64,000 nt of DNA from Ignavibacteria bacterium (GTDB lineage: Bacteria; Bacteroidota; Ignavibacteria; Kapaibacteriales; Kapaibacteriaceae): positions 80,100 through 144,099 of the forward strand of contig JACPPD010000015.1 in the NCBI GenBank assembly GCA_016191145.1, read 5' to 3'. A program made the translations under genes and the position numbers. Positions 16,334 through 23,426 of the stretch are shown one piece after another. The notes beneath the pieces are model-generated. The model was not told the origin of the DNA. It made no database searches and was given only the letters and a program-made list of their open reading frames with translations. The number at the start of each line of letters is the position of its first letter. The stretch's first letter is position 1.

Positions 16334-16821
16334 ACGGACCTAAATGGATATTTCTTCTTGGGACCATTCTGATTGCTTGTGAACTGTCGTATATAAAGGA
16401 ATCGCAATTTCCGGGGAATGACATTGATTGGCTGCGTGATTTCAGTCCAGATCGCGACACTGTCTCAATCATCGTTCTTAGCGCCAACTACTGTAAACCT
16501 TGTGTTTTCGATCTTGTCGAAGCAATTCTAAAGAAAGACAGCGCGTTGCCGTTTGTGCCTATTTATACAACATCAATTAACAACTGGGTTGGAGCCCGAT
16601 TGTTGTCGGATCAGTTTCATCAGTCTTCGAAGGCAACATTCAACGTTGGTTATTGCAAAGCCTATGAAAGTTCGTCAGTTTCGTTAGTAGACTCTTTAGC
16701 AGCCATTTCAAAGAAGAAGTCACCATTTATCATTCAAACTGTATCCAATCGTATTAATCGGGTAATACCATACGACTCCCTCTTTAATAATGATGGCGAA
16801 TTTAAAACTGGCGTATTATGA
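16330..16821 (+). CDS. Thioredoxin-like lipoprotein or periplasmic protein
   Basis: A 163-residue protein whose ATG overlaps the preceding stop (ATGA). An N-terminal hydrophobic segment with Cys (LLGTILIAC) suggests a lipoprotein. At about residues 50-60 it has VLSANYCKPCVFDLVEA, a CxxC motif after a beta strand and before a helix as in thioredoxin-fold redox proteins, though the Trp usually before CxxC is Tyr-like. The chain is shorter than TlpA-type proteins and lacks an obvious cis-Pro block. Coupled with the propeller-like lipoprotein it may act on disulphides of the small Cys-containing secreted protein encoded upstream; that link is inference. Confidence 0.55.
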   Translation: MNGPKWIFLLGTILIACELSYIKESQFPGNDIDWLRDFSPDRDTVSIIVLSANYCKPCVFDLVEAILKKDSALPFVPIYTTSINNWVGARLLSDQFHQSSKATFNVGYCKAYESSSVSLVDSLAAISKKKSPFIIQTVSNRINRVIPYDSLFNNDGEFKTGVL

Positions 16822-16849
16822 ACATCTTTCAATTTATAGCAACTGGGGT

Positions 16850-17000
16850 GGTCCTGAAATTGTAGACACTCTCCTTAGTCGTTATCTATCAGACTGACAC
16901 AAAGAGAAGATCATGAAGAGGGGTTTTAGAATTTTCGATGAAGAATATAAACGACACGTATTACACATGGTTGAGACATATCCGCCCCAACAATTACACC
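16850..17000 (+). mobile_element. Left-end relic of an IS3-like insertion sequence
   Basis: A GGTCCTGAAATTGTAGACAC stretch (about 16851-16870) resembles the terminal inverted repeats of IS3-family elements. Forty bases on, an AGAGAAG ribosome site and ATG at 16913 begin a frame MKRGFRIFDEEYKRHVLHMV, similar to the start of IS3 OrfA helix-turn-helix proteins. The similarity fades after about 30 codons where repeat copy B takes over. No OrfB or right end is present, so it is a remnant. Recognised by pattern only. Confidence 0.4.
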
Positions 17001-17048
17001 TTACAAGTCAGCTGAGCAGTTTTTTGTCGATGCGACGAGACAAGTTGT

Positions 17049-17331
17049 CTTCCCCCCTCTTTACCTCCAACCCTCCACTCCACCCCCCATGCCGGGTATC
17101 TCTTGATACCCGGCATCATAACTGGTGTGGCGTTCGATACCGCACTTTCCATTGTTGCTGTGCCACATTCGGCCTGACATCCTGCACCGCGTACTCCTTT
17201 CACGCGAACCCGCTCTGAATCAATGCCTCTGTCACACTCAACATTTCCACCTGCCTGTTCATCTCTCCACTTTCGTATGTTGTGACGCGAAAATATTTCG
17301 TCACTCGGTTGAATAATTGGGGACTTGCTGG
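17049..17331 (+). repeat. Interspersed repeat, copy B (full length)
   Basis: Best-preserved copy. It carries a perfect hairpin, ATGCCGGGTATC (17089-17100), TCTT loop, GATACCCGGCAT (17105-17116). On the minus strand lie two consecutive mini-frames: ATG at 17262 to TGA at 17200 (20 codons) and, after an AAGGAG, GTG at 17187 to TGA at 17116 (23 codons), ending exactly at the hairpin. It sits between the IS3-like relic and the M1 peptidase gene. Confidence 0.88.
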
Positions 17332-17386
17332 GGCGGATTCTTTGCTACAACGCTTTCTTTTCGTACCACAATAAATCGTATTGCGT

Positions 17387-19660
17387 ATGAATTTTCATTT
17401 GTACTGCCTGCTGTTTTTGAGTTGCGTTCTCACACTTAATGCCCAGTCGACAAATCGATATTTCGAATTGCGCAACCAGGTCAAGACTGTGCGCGTTGAT
17501 TCCAATTCGGTTAGAAGTGTCAGTGGAATATTCTACGAACATGGTCTCATTTCCGTAATTCTTGATTCTGGTTCAATCGCACTAGCCGAGCCAATCAACG
17601 GTAATCAAATTGGAGTTGTGTTTATTGGAAAGGGGTCGGTTTCTTTCCGACCGAATATGGAGACCGAACGAACGAACCTCATGCGGTTTATTCACTCTGA
17701 AGTTTTTGTGGTTGATATTTCTAAGGCTGTATTCATTACAACGGACAAAGAATTTCTGACGCTGGTCAACGATCAACCAAAGGGTGGCAGCAGAGAAGGA
17801 ATGTCGAAACTGATCGATGCCTATTGGTCTTCTCTGGCTATGGGAGAGCAGGACACATTGATGGATGAAACTTTTGCTAAGACTTTTCTGAATGGCTTTC
17901 AGAAGGATTTCATGCTGATGCGGATTGGGAATCCTACAGGCACGGATGCTATCCTTGCTTATAATCCATACGCAATTGAACCCTACCTACTCGAACTGCG
18001 TGCGGATAAGAAGTTTCATATTAGTGATCCTACGCTGGTCTGCCAGTGTCAGGCCGACAACATCATTGCAGAAACTTCCAATGATGGAGTTGATGATGGT
18101 GACCTCATTAGAACACTTAAACACGTCGCAAATATTGATATTCAAAGAAACCTCGATCTCGCTGGCAGCGATCAGGTAGACATGAAGGTAAACGAAGACT
18201 CGGTACGTTGGATCAATTTTGATTTGTACCCGACTCTAACACTTGATTCAGTTACCTTCAATGACTCGACTGCTGCGTCGCGAGCTTTGCTGACATTTAT
18301 TCGCGCAAAAGAATCAGCGACGGCGTGGGTGGAACTTCCAAGGACACTGTATTTAGACAACAAGTTCAGTTTGACGTTCTACTATCATGGTGATGTGATT
18401 GAACGAATCGAAGATTATCCGATTCTGGTTACGTCTATGATGTGGTATCCGGCGCACTCATATTTCCACAAGACAATTTTCGACGTCTCGTTTACATATC
18501 CATCGTCCATGACATTAGCATCAGTCGGACGCAGGACAGCATTCACAACTGTAGACGACAGGCTTCATGCTCGATGGGAATCTATAAATGCAGTTCGTAA
18601 TTACTCCTTCCACATTGGCTTCTTTAAACGAAAGGTTATTGAAGCTAACGGCGTTGCACCAAAAGCTGTTGTGCTTTATACAACACCAGATCAGGTAGAC
18701 GTTGTAGCTCAGGACATTCAACAATCTCTGCTTTTTTTCTCAAGACTCTTTGGAAAACTACCTATCGATTCTTTGATTGCAACGGAGCTGCCGGGTAATC
18801 ACGGTGAATCCTTCCCAGGCTTACTTCATTTATCGTGGCAGACATTTTATACGTCTGACAATTATGATTTTTTTGCCGAGCAATTCATTGCTCACGAGGT
18901 AGCCCATCAGTGGTGGGGATCCAATCTCGATTTCAAATCGTATAGAGATCAGTGGTTGAGTGAGGGTTTTGCAGAGTACTCAGCGTTGATGTATTCACAG
19001 CTTGCCTCTTCCGATGCAAAAAAATTCTTCAAACTCCTCAATTCATATAAAGCAAAGATCCTTTCCTATGGCAAGCGATTTATGAGCAAAGATTTAGCGC
19101 CCCCTGCCATCAGTCTTGGATACAGAGTCAACATTGGTTCTTTACAGCCGGACGCCTACAGCATTTTTGTGTACTATAAAGGGGCTTGGGTGCTTCACAT
19201 GCTAAGAAATATGATGTTAAATATTAGTACAATGAATGAGGAGACATATTTTACGGTAATGCGTACGTTTTATACACAGTACCAAGGCAAAAGGACTTCA
19301 ACAGATGAATTTCGGAAAACGATTGAGCAGTTAACAGGAACGGACCTGGGATGGTTTTTCGATCAGTGGGTGTATGGCAATGCGATTCCAAAGTACACGT
19401 ATGCGTGGAAGAAGGAGAAGCAGCAGGATGGGAAATGGAAAATCACTATGAGAATTAAACAATCTGACGTGCCAGCCTCGTTCCAAATGTATATCCCACT
19501 GAAAATTACATTCGACGATGATGCACTAACGCGACTGCGCATTGTTGTAACAGGTGAAGAATCCATAATAGAGCTGCCACTTTTTGAAAAGGAACCAGAT
19601 GCATTGACCTTTAACGATCTCTCGTCTGTGCTTTGTGATGTTGATGAAGAGTCGTTCTAA
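17387..19660 (+). CDS. Secreted M1-family metallopeptidase
   Basis: About 757 residues with a signal peptide ending near LNAQS. The zinc site is HEVAHQWWGSN with the third ligand Glu in LSEGFAEYSALMY, the M1 (gluzincin) HEXXH-18-E arrangement, around residues 500-525. A catalytic Tyr lies in YKGAWVLHML. The exopeptidase GxMEN motif is not evident: the equivalent position reads TELPGNHGESFPGLLHLSW, so N-terminal recognition may differ. The N-terminal 200 residues are poorly conserved. The ATG at 17387 is preferred to a TTG six bases earlier. It lies between repeat copies B and C. A periplasmic or surface aminopeptidase is likely. Confidence 0.88.
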   Translation: MNFHLYCLLFLSCVLTLNAQSTNRYFELRNQVKTVRVDSNSVRSVSGIFYEHGLISVILDSGSIALAEPINGNQIGVVFIGKGSVSFRPNMETERTNLMRFIHSEVFVVDISKAVFITTDKEFLTLVNDQPKGGSREGMSKLIDAYWSSLAMGEQDTLMDETFAKTFLNGFQKDFMLMRIGNPTGTDAILAYNPYAIEPYLLELRADKKFHISDPTLVCQCQADNIIAETSNDGVDDGDLIRTLKHVANIDIQRNLDLAGSDQVDMKVNEDSVRWINFDLYPTLTLDSVTFNDSTAASRALLTFIRAKESATAWVELPRTLYLDNKFSLTFYYHGDVIERIEDYPILVTSMMWYPAHSYFHKTIFDVSFTYPSSMTLASVGRRTAFTTVDDRLHARWESINAVRNYSFHIGFFKRKVIEANGVAPKAVVLYTTPDQVDVVAQDIQQSLLFFSRLFGKLPIDSLIATELPGNHGESFPGLLHLSWQTFYTSDNYDFFAEQFIAHEVAHQWWGSNLDFKSYRDQWLSEGFAEYSALMYSQLASSDAKKFFKLLNSYKAKILSYGKRFMSKDLAPPAISLGYRVNIGSLQPDAYSIFVYYKGAWVLHMLRNMMLNISTMNEETYFTVMRTFYTQYQGKRTSTDEFRKTIEQLTGTDLGWFFDQWVYGNAIPKYTYAWKKEKQQDGKWKITMRIKQSDVPASFQMYIPLKITFDDDALTRLRIVVTGEESIIELPLFEKEPDALTFNDLSSVLCDVDEESF

Positions 19661-19741
19661 CTGAAAATTCCAGGGAACACTGACTACAGTTTGCTCAAAG
19701 AAAATCTCCTGATTATGGTTGATATGGTTAACTGATTTATC

Positions 19742-19759
19742 CCGAACACCAATGTTCGG
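19742..19759 (+). terminator. Possible hairpin terminator after the M1 peptidase
   Basis: CCGAACA at 19742-19748 pairs perfectly with TGTTCGG at 19753-19759 around CCAA. The following bases are AT-rich but without a clean T run. Apart from this, 19661-20461 holds a tRNA-like relic, repeat copy C, an 18-bp palindrome and a broken frame, but no gene I can support. Confidence 0.4.
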
Positions 19760-19858
19760 AAATATATGTTAAGAATGGCAGCTACACTGATTGCTGTGAA
19801 TAGACGCGAGTGTTATATCAAGTCTTATATTTTAAGAAAAATGAAGATACAGAGAACA

Positions 19859-19918
19859 ATTGGCACAGGAAACCACCATTTACGCGTCCAGGTCGCAGGT
19901 GCGATCCCGCCTGCCAAT
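19859..19918 (+). pseudogene. Degenerate tRNA-like element
   Basis: ATTGGCA (19859-19865) can pair with TGCCAAT (19912-19918) as an acceptor stem. Just before the 3' arm lies a T-arm-like stretch, GCAGG-TGCGATC-CCGCC, in the correct register for a tRNA (loop close to TTCGATC, outer pairs kept, inner pairs mismatched). Only about 60 bases separate the ends and no anticodon arm can be drawn, so it is at most a decayed or deleted tRNA, or a chance fold. Confidence 0.35.
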
Positions 19919-19950
19919 TGAACAAAGATCAATCCTAACTGTAATTTCTA

Positions 19951-20100
19951 GCATTGCTGTGTCACATTTGGCCTCACATCCTGCACCGCGTACTCCTTTC
20001 ACGCGAACCCGCTCTGAATCAATGCCTCTGCCACACTCAACGTGTCCTCTTGCATGCTCATAGCGCTACTATCATAAGATGTGATGAGGAACAATATCAT
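19951..20100 (+). repeat. Interspersed repeat, copy C (partial)
   Basis: Matches the right-hand 150 bases of copies A and B, including the conserved block around CTCTGAATCAATGCCTCTG, but lacks the hairpin. On the minus strand it keeps the first mini-frame (ending QSGF-Ala then TGA), the AAGGAG and the start of the second (KEYAVQDVRPNV in the same frame). Confidence 0.8.
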
Positions 20101-20382
20101 AAAAAAGTAGAGTAAAAAGCGACATGCTAGAGCCGATATAATAAGACAGTATCGCCAATAGCTTAAGCATCCCTATAAAGTACGGTAGAGTATGAGTCAC
20201 CATGATCATTGGTAAGACAATACACTGGTGCAATCGTTGTTCTCGATACTCAAGTCTGAGAGGATTGACCTCATGGACTTCAGTTTGTCTAACCATAGGA
20301 GTTTCGAATTCTGAAATTATATCGAATATTACAATCAACGACACCTGAATTCATCAGTCGGATACACTACGCCATTAGGGTC

Positions 20383-20400
20383 CGAAAGTACGTACTTTCG
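20383..20400 (+). promoter_or_regulatory. 18-bp perfect palindrome
   Basis: CGAAAGTACGTACTTTCG reads the same on both strands. It lies 62 bases upstream of the next gene's ATG, a plausible operator position, but no regulator is encoded nearby. The 48 bases from 20388 also resemble 13481-13527 inside the small basic frame, so the palindrome may instead be part of a repeated element. Confidence 0.4.
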
Positions 20401-20435
20401 TAAACAACACTTGGCTAAAACCAGTGTCAGATCTT
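20388..20435 (+). repeat. Relic of the sequence also found at 13481-13527
   Basis: The two stretches agree at roughly three of four bases; the frame here reads TYFRKQHLAKTSV and then stops. It follows repeat copy C as its partner follows copy A, so the two repeats share a second module. Confidence 0.5.
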
Positions 20436-20461
20436 GAGGTGACAACCCAATTTTCAAAAAC

Positions 20462-22306
20462 ATGCTCCGATTGCGACGATATGAAATACTGCTGGTGATA
20501 CACACAATTTGCGTGTTTCATACCGTTTGCGGCCAAACACAATATGACTCTGCCTATATGCGCGCTGGAGGGCATGGTCTCGTGTATGCAGGCGCAGGGA
20601 CGTTTGTTGGCGGGTATTTGCTTTGTAACAACGGATCATACAATTCAGCAGAACAAGGTTGTCCGGGCAATTTTGTCAAGCGCTCTTTTGATGGCGGGGT
20701 GACGTGGAAATACGACACCGTGCGTACGCCAGAACCGTCGCTGGACCAGGTTGTTCGCTTGGCGAACGGACAGTTGATTGCAGCCTCTACCTTGTTCAGA
20801 AATGGATTCAATGCCAGTGTTGATGGTGGGCAAAATTGGCAGACATTGTCAGAGGGTACCGGTCCAGCATACTCGCCAACTGTTTGGGGCCGAAGACTGA
20901 GTCGAGACGCCAATGGCAATTTGTATTGGGTAGACACCTATGGCAGAGGATTTTGCAGCATTGATGGCGGTTTGACTTCGATAGAAATAGAAAGCTGGGA
21001 CGTTGGGCAAATGGACGATTTGTACATTATCGGTCATGGTATCCTGGCCGTAAAAAGAAATTTTACAGGTGCGATTGAATTCGAGGTAATAATTACCACA
21101 AACAACGGAATCTCATGGCGGAGGTTGTGGCCCCGTAAGAACGAACACGTTAGTGCCAGACAGTGGGGAATTACACTTATTTATGATACTCTCGTAGTAG
21201 AGATTCATACTAACGATACCGGACTGGTTTATTCGTATTTGAGATATGACATCGATGCTGACAGTCTTGTTGAGGCTCCTGAATTAGAAATGTGTTTTTC
21301 GAATGGCAACGTGCTCGACAGTGCAGGCTATAGTTATACCGCGCAATATCTCTTTCTCAGTGGTGGGAAACGAGGTAAGGACGATTGTGAGTATTTGATT
21401 AGGGCGGCAGAAGTACCCGATGATGATCCACGGCTCCCACCCGGTGGACTGCCGCAAAGCGCAGGGGGAATCTATGGTGTTTTCATGGACATTGAAGGCA
21501 ACATTCATCCGTATGGATCTGAGGTATACGTACAGGCAAATGCTCCGAGACCCATTTCAGTGCTGGATAGAATCTTGGACTGCAATCGCATAACGTATGT
21601 TCTTGGTGGTCCAAAGATGGGTTCAATCAGGCTCATTGAGAAAGCCAGTACCAATGCTGAGCTGCGATTTCGTGTTGAACTTAATAGACGGATTGCTGAA
21701 ATCGAGGTCAGTAAAATCGACACAACCCGTTCAATGTCATACCAGTTGATCATTGTGGGTAACGGTATTCAGGATACTCTCATCATCGCCGATTCGACCT
21801 ATAGCAGTCTTCCTTCAAAGCCAGTGATCAAGGTCATCGGCAGAAATGACAGGGTTACGGCGCTTCAGGTCGAATGGACGCAGGGTCCATTTTATTGGCT
21901 GCGAAACGGTGAAAAACTACGTACCCTTTCAGGCGACGCCGTTATGATTTCTCCGTTAGTCGATATTTCGTCAGGAGTTTATTCAGTTGTCGCGCGCGAC
22001 GCAAATGGTTGCCTTGTAACCTCCGATGATGTTTCGGTGCTGACGACTAGCTTGTTTGATGAAAGCGGACAAGTAGGTGAAATAGGTATTCATAGGGATG
22101 ACGGCAACAGGCTTGTGATCGAATCCAAAGCGTTGGACTTAGTAGGCTGCGTTGTCAGAGTCTACAACATGATAGGTCAGCTATTGCTCGAGCAGGAGCT
22201 TGGCGGAGGAAAGGGCAGAACATTCGAAATTGAAACACGTGCTGTTGGCCCCGTCCTGATCCGCATTGACGGTGGAGATGTACACTTTGCAAAGTTGATC
22301 CTTTGA
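20462..22306 (+). CDS. Secreted T9SS cargo protein with BNR-like and Ig-like parts
   Basis: A 614-residue secreted protein with an Arg-rich signal peptide (MLRLRRYEILLVIHTICVF). The N-terminal 330 residues show repeated Asp-box-like turns (SFDGGVTWK, SVDGGQNWQ, TTNNGISWR) as in BNR/sialidase-type propellers. Around residues 475-520 an Ig-like segment has PFYWLRNGEKL and YSVVARDANGC. The last 75 residues (VVRVYNMIGQLLLEQE then VGPVLIRIDGGDVHFAKLIL) resemble a type A T9SS sorting domain, so it is probably exported to the cell surface. The ribosome site is weak, so the start is moderately certain. Lies between repeat copies C and D. Confidence 0.75.
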   Translation: MLRLRRYEILLVIHTICVFHTVCGQTQYDSAYMRAGGHGLVYAGAGTFVGGYLLCNNGSYNSAEQGCPGNFVKRSFDGGVTWKYDTVRTPEPSLDQVVRLANGQLIAASTLFRNGFNASVDGGQNWQTLSEGTGPAYSPTVWGRRLSRDANGNLYWVDTYGRGFCSIDGGLTSIEIESWDVGQMDDLYIIGHGILAVKRNFTGAIEFEVIITTNNGISWRRLWPRKNEHVSARQWGITLIYDTLVVEIHTNDTGLVYSYLRYDIDADSLVEAPELEMCFSNGNVLDSAGYSYTAQYLFLSGGKRGKDDCEYLIRAAEVPDDDPRLPPGGLPQSAGGIYGVFMDIEGNIHPYGSEVYVQANAPRPISVLDRILDCNRITYVLGGPKMGSIRLIEKASTNAELRFRVELNRRIAEIEVSKIDTTRSMSYQLIIVGNGIQDTLIIADSTYSSLPSKPVIKVIGRNDRVTALQVEWTQGPFYWLRNGEKLRTLSGDAVMISPLVDISSGVYSVVARDANGCLVTSDDVSVLTTSLFDESGQVGEIGIHRDDGNRLVIESKALDLVGCVVRVYNMIGQLLLEQELGGGKGRTFEIETRAVGPVLIRIDGGDVHFAKLIL

Positions 22307-22368
22307 ACGACCAGCAATGTTGTTTTGATTTTCTCCGGCTATAGCTTCAACCTTTCACACATTTTCCA

Positions 22369-22413
22369 TGTCTTGTATCTCTTGATACCCGGCATCGTGG
22401 TCGGTGTGGCGAT
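22369..22413 (+). repeat. Interspersed repeat, copy D (hairpin fragment)
   Basis: Keeps TATC-TCTT-GATACCCGGCAT and the following GGTGTGGCG of copies A and B over about 45 bases. The left hairpin arm has decayed (ATGTCTTGTATC). It lies 62 bases after the T9SS cargo gene and marks the right limit of the repeat family. Confidence 0.65.
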
Positions 22414-22496
22414 TTTTCATCAGTTTTCATGCTTTCACATAGCCTTTCAGGAATTAATTTCTGAAATAAGATAGCGAGGTCTTAAAACTCGTAATT

Positions 22497-23426
22497 TTGG
22501 ATGTGGCTGGTCTGCACGATGAAATTCTCGAACTCAAACGACAACGCAATGCTGCCGTTGTTGCCCATTATTACCAAACACCCGATGTAAAAGCTGTTGC
22601 CGATTTTGTTGGTGATAGTCTTGCAATGGCTCAGTGGGCGCAACTGTGCACAGCCGATGTCTTGGTGGTTGCTGGCGTGCGCTTTATGGCCGAAACTGCT
22701 GCAGTGCTCGTCCCAAACGTAACGGTGCTCTCACCCGATCCCGATGCTACGTGCTCGCTGGCGGAAGGATGTCCGGCCGATGCATTTAGTAAATTTGTTG
22801 AACAACATCCCAATCATGTTGTAGTAACGTATGTGAATAGCTCGGTGGAAGTGAAAGCCCTGAGCGATATAACCTGCACTTCGTCGAATGCCGTGAGGGT
22901 GATTAATTCTTTACCAATGGATAAGGAAATCATCTTCGCTCCGGATAGGAATATGGGGAAGTGGCTGCAGAAGATTACCGGACGTAACCTTGTTTTGTGG
23001 GACGCTGTGTGTGAAGTGCACGATGCCTTTTCGATCGATCAGGTAAGGGGCTTGAAAGCCGCAAATCCAACGGCACGGATAATCGCACATCCGGAGTGTA
23101 CGCCAGAATTGCTGAAGATTGCCAATTTTATCGGATCCACATCGGCATTGCTAAACTATGTTAGCAAGGAGTCTTCTGGTACGTATATCGTGGTAACAGA
23201 AGAGGGTATCCTGAAGGAAATGCGCCAGGCTGCGCCGTACGCGAAGCTGATTCCCGCTCCAACGGACGAGCCCACAACGTGCGCATGCGGCGTCTGCCCG
23301 TATATGAAGATGATAACGCTCGAAAAAATTAAATCGTCGCTTGAAACCCTTACTCACAAAATTGTTATTCCCGAACATTTACGCGAACGTGCTGCTCTTC
23401 CAATAATCAAAATGATGACTCTATGA
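22497..23426 (+). CDS. nadA: Quinolinate synthase A
   Basis: A 309-residue NadA. It condenses iminoaspartate with dihydroxyacetone phosphate to quinolinate for NAD synthesis. Substrate and fold motifs are VAHYYQTPDV, GDSLAMAQWA and GVRFMAETA; likely [4Fe-4S] ligands are Cys86 (ATCSLAEGC), Cys172 (DAVCEVH) and one of the C-terminal CACGVCPYM cysteines. The start is a TTG with no clear ribosome site; an in-frame GTG lies six bases on. Its stop overlaps the nadB ATG, so iminoaspartate can be made and used by cotranslated enzymes. Confidence 0.95.
   Translation: MDVAGLHDEILELKRQRNAAVVAHYYQTPDVKAVADFVGDSLAMAQWAQLCTADVLVVAGVRFMAETAAVLVPNVTVLSPDPDATCSLAEGCPADAFSKFVEQHPNHVVVTYVNSSVEVKALSDITCTSSNAVRVINSLPMDKEIIFAPDRNMGKWLQKITGRNLVLWDAVCEVHDAFSIDQVRGLKAANPTARIIAHPECTPELLKIANFIGSTSALLNYVSKESSGTYIVVTEEGILKEMRQAAPYAKLIPAPTDEPTTCACGVCPYMKMITLEKIKSSLETLTHKIVIPEHLRERAALPIIKMMTL

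Noticed and set aside
16913-17218. A 101-codon plus-strand frame as a real gene
   Set aside because: Only its first 30 codons resemble anything (IS3 OrfA); the rest is read through repeat copy B in a frame with no conservation.
20072-20344. A 90-codon minus-strand frame between repeat copy C and the palindrome
   Set aside because: No signal peptide, ribosome site or family; it overlaps the end of the repeat and looks like chance.
13041-22413. The interspersed repeats as a CRISPR array or integron attC sites
   Set aside because: Spacing is kilobases, not tens of bases, there are no spacers or cas genes, and I could not find the attC core motifs or an integrase.
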